From Pocillopora verrucosa (taxonomy: Eukaryota > Cnidaria > Anthozoa > Scleractinia > Pocilloporidae), in NCBI RefSeq assembly GCF_036669915.1, contig NC_089320.1, positions 10,456,233-10,520,232 on the forward strand: 64,000 bases of DNA, written 5' to 3'. The notes below the pieces were generated by a model. The model ran no database searches, was not told where the DNA came from, and saw only the letters and a program-made list of their open reading frames with translations. Below are positions 56,362-64,000 of the stretch, one piece after another; position 1 is the stretch's first letter; the number at the start of each line of letters is the position of its first letter. The translations under genes and the position numbers were made by a program.

Positions 56362-57192
56362 AACGCTAGGCTGTATATGCTCACGTTATCCGCAATTTCA
56401 CTTTCAATTGTTCCCGTTTGGAGTAATGGCCTCTGTCGTATGGACTTGGTGAATCAGTTTATAATTTGGTCTAAGGAAAATAGTATGATTTGTAATCCGT
56501 CGAAATGTAAAGAAATTATTTTTCGCAAGAAAGGTTTTGTTCAGGATATTGCGCAAGTTAATAACATTCCGCAATGCACGAAGCCGCCCATTTTAGGTGT
56601 TACGTTACAAGAGAATTGTAAATATAGCGAACAAGTACGTGCAAAGTTGATTAAGGCAAATAAGTGTCTGTTTGTACTAAGATCTTTACGGAAGGAAGGT
56701 TTCAGTCAAGGTGAAGTAGACCACCTAATTAGCGCCTTAGTTTTACCAAACTTCACTTATGGTCTGCCTGTTTATGGCGCTATAGACTCAGATCTCACGG
56801 TCATACAAAACTTCATGGACAGATGCTTTAAAAGGAAATACACATCTAAGAGAATAGACATTCGAGAACTTTTAGAAAAGGCAGATAAGAAGATTTTCAA
56901 GTTACGTTCAGTGGATCCCGATTGCGCGCTTAGTCACATCATTCCGAAGAAGAAAGAAACAAAGTACCAACTCAGAAACAGAAGTGCTCGTCGCCCAGAT
57001 ATAAAGACTGACAGATTTAAGAATGTTTTTGTAAATAGGCTTATCTTTAAATATAATTTTTGATCTTTCTATTATTTCATATAGTATGTTTTATGCATAT
57101 ATATACAGTATGTCTTATGTATTTTCAGACTCCTAACTGCTGATGTAACTTTTTATCTTAGGAGGAATAAAGATTGATTGATTGATTGATTG
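56362..57192 (+). mobile_element. 5'-truncated LINE (reverse transcriptase C-terminal part), copy B
   Basis: Counterpart of 37905-38747 with the same open frame; one visible difference is ALSHII instead of ALNHII. It ends with the same GATT-repeat tail, which is one unit shorter. Confidence 0.75.
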
Positions 57193-57377
57193 CTTAACAA
57201 CAAAAAAGTTAGAGAGAGGTTCGGGAAATGGTCGGACATTGTACAAAATGGCAGATAGCGTGACAGCTTTAGCTTAGCTCCGTCTTCTGTACTCCGATAA
57301 AACACGCTCTTTCAATCAATGACACGCGCGCGTTATATCTGAACTTTATAATAATATGATGTGGTCTAACAATGAAA

Positions 57378-57805
57378 ATATCATTAAAGAAATGCCCGTT
57401 GGCACGACAGGAAGTTATACGTGTTAATTAATTTACCTAGGATCATCCGCATCCAGAAGGCAAGCTAGACAACGCTAGTCCTAACAGCCGGTACTTCATT
57501 TCGTGGTTGCCGTCTCTTGTTCGATCTTCCTAAATATCTGCTTTTCCATTTGGGTAGTAAGATTATTTCGTTATTATTTATTCTTACTTTTATTCCACTT
57601 ACTTTTTAGATTAGCTCTCGGTGCCATGTTTCTTATATTTAAGAATTGGGGATCGAATTCTTCTTAGTTTTTTGAAGGGGAATTTTTCGTTTAATGAGTT
57701 TATCATAGCAATTTGTCCTTTCGCATCTGATTTTTCGTCCTCCTTCTCTAGCCTCTTTTCGTTTGTACTCGTTTCGGCTATATTGCTTAACATTTCACTT
57801 TCATT
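57378..57805. repeat. Unnamed repeat R, unit 3 (copy B)
   Basis: Counterpart of 38938-39362; the minus strand reads NIAETSTNEKRLEKEDEK. Confidence 0.6.
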
Positions 57806-58078
57806 GTCATAAACGTTGAAATTGGTCTAGTGGAAAAAAAGCCCAAGTAGAAACATATCTTTAAAAAGTTGTCTCTAGTTTCTCAAAGGAATATTATAGT
57901 CATCAGTATTTCATACCGCAGGGGAGTAAATAGCGCTTTGCACGCGTGCTGATTGGCTAGTTTGGAAGAGATTAGCGAGCATTTTTATCTCCGAGCAGTT
58001 GTCAAAGAGACAGAATCGCGCGTCAAGAGTCCAATTTCCGACCATTTTTCGGTGTATTAACCGGAATTAATAGATATT

Positions 58079-61000
58079 TTGCTTTCAATGTGTTATACAC
58101 AAAAACGATCATTTACCTCTGTGTCGGTGAAAGTCGTGGATACTTACCGAGCCACTACGCAGCTCAATAAATATCCACTCCTATTCACCTCTTTATTTGA
58201 TATTGGTAATGTAAGCGCCGATCAAGATGGCAGCCGTTTATGTTCGTACTTGCCGCTTTATTTCGCTTCTGAACTTGTTTTATATCTTACAATTCTTACA
58301 ATGGTATGGCAACCTAAAGGCCTCTGCCATCCAATATTGACCAAGTTCAACGCAAAGACATCTTTTATCAAGAATAACCAAGAGCTAAAGTTTCCGAAGC
58401 GGCCTATTTCAGTTTGGTACAAACATGGTCCGACCTGTTTGGTTTTACCAAAAGATTTAACTGTCCACATGGATGTTGAGCTAAATCCTGGTCCCTTGCA
58501 AAAGAAACCAATTTATCTGCTAACCTGCCTACCTACGGTTTCTGGCCTGGTCTCGTATCCAGGTAATAAACTGTTGTCTACGAATAATGCTGACACCCGC
58601 CAGGTTGGAATTTGTGGTTCCTACTATTCAGACGTCTTTCATCGATTTTCTTACTGGCCTTGTTCATCGCCATTATCATCGACCTACAGGAGATGCCGCG
58701 CTGGCCGTCGAGTCAGAGAAAGGAAAGCTAGAAATATTCACAGAATTGAATCCCTGGTTTCTTATCCACGCGCTAGCCGAGGAACCAATAATTTGCATAA
58801 AGGATCCATTTCACATAACCTTTGCGTCATCACATCTGTGAACACAAACAATAACGTATCCTCTAATGTTACTTCGACGAACTCCTCATTTCATGCAAAT
58901 TCGCTCGTTAATCCGCGTTCAATTCTAAACTTTGCGGACTTCAATTCAAGATCTGTTAGGAATAAGATCGAGAGCATCATTGACCACGTCGTTGAAAATG
59001 ACAACGGCCTCTGCACCGTTACCAACACCTGGTTGAATGACGCTGACTTCGTCAGTATTGCTCAGTTATCTGTGGCTGGCTATTCCTTCAAGAATTTTCC
59101 TAGAAAATCGCGGTACCGGGATTCTGTTTCGAGACTCTCTCAAAGTCTCATTAGTGGATGGGAAGAAATACAATCCTTTGAATTTTCGGAGTGGACTGTT
59201 AAAATGCACGATCGCTCTATGAGATATGTGATAGTGTGTCGACCTCCATATTCTTCGTTACACCCCGTTTCTACCTCTGTCTTTTCCGATGAACTCTCTC
59301 AGTTTTTAGAGAATGTTTACTGGAAACGTTCGGTCTTTTGCAACACGTTTCGGGCCCGACCCATTTATCGGGTCGTACCTTAGATTTAATTATTACTCGT
59401 TCCTCAGATAATATTGTTCTTGCTTCCCCTAAAACTACTTTTCCCATCTCCGATCATTTTATTATTCAGTGTCCTATTGGTTTCTCACGACCAGCTTTGT
59501 CATGCAAAAAACTGACTTTTCGTAAACTCAAAAGTATTGATATTGCTGCGTTCTCAGCTGATATTGCCTCTTCTATGCTTTGTGCAGGCGTACCCTGGGA
59601 CAACATTGATGCACTCTCCAACTGGTTTAACAAGACCCTTATTGACATATTGGATAAGTTTAAAACAAGGACTATGATTAATCGTCCAAAGGTCTCATGG
59701 TTTAATGATGACATTAAACAACTCAAGCGTCAACGTCGTCGCCTCGAAAAGAGAGCAGTGAAAACTGACCTCCCTGGTGACTGGAATAATTACCATAAAG
59801 TTCGTAATCAGAACTCTGCATTTCTTAAATCTGCACGTGTGAATTATTATTCAAACCTAATTGATCAGTGTGCGGGTGACTCTCGCAAGTTATTTCGTAA
59901 GGTTAATTCTTTGTGTAGGGAATCACTTGAGACGACTCTCCCAGAGCACATTGACCCCACAAAGCTAGCAAACGAATTTGGCACCTTCTTCCTCAAAAAA
60001 ATTGAAATCATAAAAGAAAATCTTGACAAGTTTCTAGTTTAAGAACCTCGACTCATTCCTGTTACTCCTAAGGAGAATCTGGAGAGTTTTACCGCGCTAT
60101 CCATCGAAGAAGTGTCTAAGATTGTTCAAGAATCCTCCAATACCTCTTGTCGGCTGGATCCTGTTCCTACATGGCTACTGAAGTCCTGTCTTGATGTATT
60201 AGCGCTCCCTATCACTGAGATGGTAAATCTCTCTCTTCTCCGTGGTCACGTTCTAGAAAATTGGAGAACCGCCGTTGTCTTTCCTCTACTGAAAAAACCT
60301 GGACTTGATTTGGTCTGTAAAAATTTCCGTCCAGTCATTAATCTTTCATTCATTTCTAAGGTAGTGGAAGAGGCTGCACTTCAACAACTTCTCTTCCACT
60401 GTGAAAAAAATGCCCCTCCCCTAAATTCCAGTCCAGCTTTCGTAAGTATCACTCGACAGAAACTGCTTTATTAAAGGTTCAAAACGACATCTTAATGAGT
60501 ATGGAAAATAAAGCAGTGACACTTCTCGTACTTTTGTACCTTAGTGCTGCTTTTGACACCATTGAACATTCGGAGTCGTCGGGACTGCTTTAAATGGGTT
60601 CAACTCATTTCTGTCCGGTCGCAAACAACTTATACTTGTTGGTGATAAGACTTCTGATGACTTTAATCTGAACTGTGGAGTCCCCCAGGGTAGTTGTATG
60701 GGGCCTATTTCATTCACTCTCTACGTCTCCCGCCTCTTCAACATTATTTCTCAGCATCTCCTTTCCGTCCATGGTTGTGTTGACGACACCCAGATTTACC
60801 TTTCCTTCCGACCTTGCTCTATCCATTCCGAAATTAACGCTGTCTCTGGCTTATTGCTAATCATTTAATGATAAACGACGCAAAAACTTCGTTTCTAACT
60901 ATTGACACCCGCCAATTAAACAACTTGAAAAAACATCTATTGAATCTATTATTATTGGTGACACCCTCATTAAACCTTTAGAAAGCGTCCGGAACCTTGG

Positions 61001-61747
61001 ATCCTGGTTCGATGCCCATATGCGAATGAACGTTCATATAGGCAAGATTTGTAGCAAGGTTTTTCGCGGATTATACAACATAGGACAGATCAGAAAATTC
61101 CTTACTGTTCAATCGACTAGGACTGGTCCACGCTTTTATATCCTCACACCTTGATTACTCTAACGCACTTCTCTTCAGTCTACCTAAATATCAACTCGAT
61201 CGCTTACAGAAAGTTCAGAATGCTGCGGCTAGAGTGATTTTTCAGATTTCAAAATTTGATCATATCACACCTGCGCTTATCGACCTACATTAGCTCCCTG
61301 TAACGTTCAGAGTTCAGTTTAAATTGATCCTCTTTGTTTACAAGTCATTACACAACTAAAGTCCTCCCTACATTAAAGATCTTTTGTCCCTGAAACCAGC
61401 TACTAATTATAATTATGCTCCTCGCTTGTCTACTCAATCTCTTCTGTTCGTTCCAAAAGCCAACTGCTCTTCACTTGGGGACCGGGCCTTTGCTCATGCT
61501 GCACCTGTTTTATGGAACTCGTTGCCATTAACTATAAGAACGAGTAGTGGCCTCGCCATTTTTAAAAAGCAACTAAAAACATATCTATTTAGGAAAGCTT
61601 TCAGTTTGTTTCAGTAGTTCTAATGTTTATTGCCTTGAATATTTTAATTTTAATTAGTATAGAACTTTAACTTATGTAAAGCGCTTCTGAATATTGTCTT
61701 TAGTTTTAGCGCTATATAAATCCCTTATCATTATCATTATCATTACC
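58079..61747 (+). mobile_element. Dead CR1/L2-like LINE with 2A-like motif, copy B (more complete)
   Basis: The N-terminal frame (58079-59383) carries DVELNPGP at 58472-58495 and continues into the APE endonuclease region, which copy A has lost: NFADFNSRSVRNKIESIIDH, VTNTWLNDADF, VCRPPYSSLHP. After a frameshift near 59340 it reads VSGPTHLSGRTLDLIITRSS, PISDHFIIQCP and SWFNDDIKQLKRQRR, then the RT pieces RLDPVPTWLLKSC, FRPVINLSFISKVVE, CGVPQGSCMGPISF and VDDTQIYLSF, and finally APVLWNSLPLTIR. Several frame breaks and the altered VDD box make it inactive. The tail is TCATTATCATTATCATTACC. Confidence 0.87.
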
Positions 61748-61807
61748 TCTACGACGGTAAATAACTGTCAAATATCGTGACGTCGATTACTGTAATTTTT
61801 TACAGGA

Positions 61808-63651
61808 ATGAGGACTGGCCTCCTTATTATAATCTGTTGGTTTCCTACAACATCAGCGAATCGTTGTGACGCATCTTATTCCATACAAGATCGAGTCCTG
61901 AAGAACCACACAATTGCGATCAGACCAGCTAAGAGGATAGAAGAATGTGCGTTATTGTGCGTGGATTATCCCGACTGCCACAGCATTAATTTCTATCAGA
62001 AGCACAAAATATGCGATCTCAATGACAAGACACATACTTCCCATCCGAAGGATATGATTTCATCTGCACTTTCAAACTACATGGAGAATATCCTCAGACC
62101 ATACCTGTGCAACCAAGACTCGGAATGTGGCTCGGGGTTACATTGCTCTCCATTAGAGAAGAAATGTGGTAAGTCTCGCTGCTGTTGTTTTCCTAGACAG
62201 AGAATCTTAGCAATAAGTCATCAGGCGTAATTTTAAACCAGTTAAAAAGTTATGTAATATCCTTCTCCGTATTTGGCGAGTCCTAAGACAGATGAGAAAG
62301 TCATATATTGGCTTTGATTTAAGCGAGGTCTGTTAACTTTGACATGAAAGTTGTCCATACCATTTCCCGTGTATGATTGGTCTAAACAAAACCAAAGCAA
62401 ACTGATATGGCCGACAGAGGATTGGGACCATACTTTTTCTTTTTAGCTTTTTCGTTAGAACGACAACGCCAAGGAGGACGTCGATTTAAAAATGAATAGA
62501 TATTTTCAGTTGGAATTTCACGTATGAGAGCAGCGTTGAGTTCCAAGTGGAAACTTAACAAATTTGCCGTCGGGGTTTCTTTTCTGAGTGGAAGGTAGCA
62601 ACCGACCATTACTTTCTCATCTGCAATTTCCACATAAATGTTAAAGGACATGTTTTGTATTAGAAGTAGTTTTGCGAGAATTTCAGGGAACACTCTTCGA
62701 CCAGCTTAAACCAACAGTTGTTTAATTTGTTTGCTTTATTTGAAGGGTGACTTTCTTCACTCATGGGAAGCCTTGTTCACGATGACTTGTACACAAAAAT
62801 TAATCGCTTTAGGTTGGAATAATTTTTTTGATATGAGTGTTCCCGGACTCGATAAAGCACTCTTTTGAATACCAAGCTGACCCGTTTGAGATGAATTTCT
62901 TCAGAGTCCTGGTCGATATTATTTTAAATTGAACCGAAAGCTCATTTTTGAATGAGCTTTGTCTTACCTGACAGTCCTATGTCATTACGTCGACAGACTG
63001 TTCTCAAGAATGAGATATGATTAGCCATGAGCTGAAATTGAAAACAAAAGGATCCTTAGGAATACTGCGAAAGTAGATAGCTGGAAGAAGCCATGACACT
63101 ATGACGGCCTAAGACAACAAGTCACAACAACAACAGCTGTGCACTCGGACTAAACCAACGTAGATTAGATCGTACATACCTAAAATTTTCATGATAGTGA
63201 TTGCATGTGTCCTCAGCCTCCCCACACAAGTCATCGCAGCTCGACTTTAAATTGTGATTGCTCCCACAAATTTCAACCGACGCCATTCAAACTGCTCTTG
63301 ACGTTAAGCTCTTTCTGTGCTTTTTCAAGTGAACTGTGCACCAAGGGTCATAAATATCAGAGACAAAAATGCGGTATTAAAATGTGGGGCTAGCCTAAGT
63401 TTTAAAAATTTGAACCATGACGCCATGTTTCATAACGTCATGGTATAAATAAAACTGTCCATGGCCCGGACTGGTCACTTACAGCTGTTATTTGTTATTT
63501 AGTTTGCCATCGTCGAACAACTTCGGGAAAGTACTGCGCCATTCCCTTCCAGTACAATGGCGTGACGTACAATTGCTGCAGCAATGTTAATCACCACAGA
63601 TTGTGGTGTTCGCTGGATCCAATATATGCCTCTAGATGGGAAAACTGCTAA
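61808..63651 (+). CDS. Small secreted PAN/apple plus fibronectin type II protein, copy B
   Basis: Exons 61808-62168 and 63503-63651, phase 1, 169 residues, same architecture as the gene at 42549-44179: signal peptide, PAN/apple-like module, Cys-rich linker, C-terminal FN2 module. Visible differences from copy A are MISSAL for MISFAL in the PAN part, NHHRLWC for NHGRLWC and WENC for WEDC in the FN2 part. The stop is TAA instead of TAG at the same codon. All cysteines, splice sites and frame are kept, so both copies look functional. The intron carries 216 bp that copy A lacks. As in copy A, TTTTTTACAG precedes the ATG, suggesting a 5' UTR intron whose first exon I cannot place. Confidence 0.82.
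62169..63502 (+). other. Intron of PAN-FN2 gene, copy B
   Basis: Counterpart of 42910-44030 plus a copy B-only segment at 62897-63112. It contains the reverse-oriented dispersed repeat at about 62510-62585. Confidence 0.6.
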
Positions 63652-63739
63652 GGTTAACTTATCAAATGTACGTCACTTAACATAAGACTGGACATAAAAA
63701 TATCGTGAGTCATTTTTCCGTTTAAATTTTCCTTCATCA

Positions 63740-64000
63740 AAATACGAATAAGTAAAGATTTGGTAAAGCATTTGACAATAAAAATCTGCGATAAAATATT
63801 ATAAAGCATGACACGACGTTTCGACGTTTCCAGAACGTCATTATCAAGTAAACTAAAATAAATAAAATAAAATCGAGTATATATATAATAAAGCGGTGAA
63901 TAAATTACAAAGCGTTAAAAGTTAAACAAAGAGTTTGGCCCTAATGGAATCGCTCTGGGTGTTTAAATTGGGCCTTATTGTTCTTATGTACAACATTTCA
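63740..64000 (-). mobile_element. Penelope-like terminal sequence (partial)
   Basis: After the end of copy B the minus strand carries a sequence of the type found at ends of cnidarian Penelope-like elements: TTGATAATGACGTT, CTGGAAACGTCGAAACGTCG, TGTCATGCTTTATAATATTT. It is followed (lower coordinates) by an AT-rich stretch. The element runs off the window, so no coding part is seen; the assignment rests on the hammerhead-like core. Confidence 0.4.
63810..63846 (-). ncRNA. Degenerate hammerhead-ribozyme-like motif
   Basis: The minus strand shows, in order, TTGATAA in place of the consensus CTGATGA, a perfect stem II (GACGTT paired with AACGTC), the invariant GAAA, a very short stem III (AC with GT) and a GTC cleavage triplet. 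Two core positions differ from consensus and stem I pairing is not evident, so it is probably inactive if it is a hammerhead relic. Confidence 0.4.

Larger units (their letters stand above)
47096..63721. repeat. Segmental duplication, copy B
   Basis: Direct repeat of 33335-44282 with the same gene and transposon order. It is longer, mainly because of the block 48872-53688 (LINE, RTE fragment, hAT exon), 805 bp of LINE and 216 bp of intron. It lacks 124 bp present in copy A near 37731-37855 and the AT microsatellite. Confidence 0.93.

Noticed and set aside
33335-63721. Two haplotypes of one locus assembled in series (false duplication)
   Set aside because: This was considered because the copies are near-identical with presence/absence differences. 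The flanks on both sides of each copy are unrelated, which a haplotype duplication would not normally produce. Read depth would settle it.

Overview
The window looks like nuclear DNA of an anthozoan cnidarian, most likely a stony coral. It is AT-rich, gene-poor and intron-bearing. It carries two tandem genes for secreted, extremely Asp/Glu/Ser/Gly-rich proteins of the kind known from coral skeletal organic matrix. Its retroelement set (CR1/L2-like and RTE-like LINEs, Penelope-like remnants, hAT fragments, a tRNA-derived SINE) is typical of cnidarians. The species cannot be fixed from this window. No prokaryotic, organellar or CRISPR feature was seen.

Left third (1-11.1 kb): two head-to-tail minus-strand acidic-protein genes. 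Gene 1 is cut by the left edge (signal-peptide exon 3579-3660, acidic exon 1-168). Gene 2 is complete on three exons (10870-10957, 10171-10287, 6859-8801), and joining them gives 716 codons: signal peptide, short linker, about 520 residues of acidic repeats, a basic C-terminal segment with N-glycosylation sequons, and a hydrophobic tail like a GPI signal. Both genes have a TATA-like box about 75 bp before the ATG and splice in phase 1. From 11 to 21.6 kb I see no host gene, only a dead Penelope-like fragment and simple repeats.

Middle (21.6-33.3 kb): a tRNA-like SINE; a minus-strand secreted multi-Kunitz inhibitor gene built from 198-bp phase-1 cassette exons (three intact, the last with two in-frame TGA codons); a foldback MITE-like element with an 8-bp flanking direct repeat; and a minus-strand Golgi-type carbohydrate sulfotransferase with both PAPS-binding motifs.

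Right half (33.3-64 kb): a sharply bounded tandem segmental duplication, copy A at 33335-44282 and copy B at 47096-63721, separated by about 2.8 kb of unrelated DNA. Each copy holds two tRNA-Leu genes (anticodons TAG and AAG), a decayed hAT transposase 3' part, three copies of an unnamed repeat, a truncated LINE, a second LINE with a 2A-like motif, and a small secreted PAN/apple-FN2 gene on the plus strand. Copy B alone contains a block (48872-53688) with an intact 1026-codon APE-type LINE, an RTE fragment and an upstream hAT exon. Decay patterns suggest copy A lost this block. The right edge has a Penelope-like terminal sequence with a degenerate hammerhead-like motif.

The host genes (acidic matrix-like proteins, Kunitz inhibitor, sulfotransferase, PAN-FN2 proteins) all belong to the secretory pathway or extracellular matrix, but nothing in the sequence shows that they act together. 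Exon structures were derived by eye from splice signals and reading phase.
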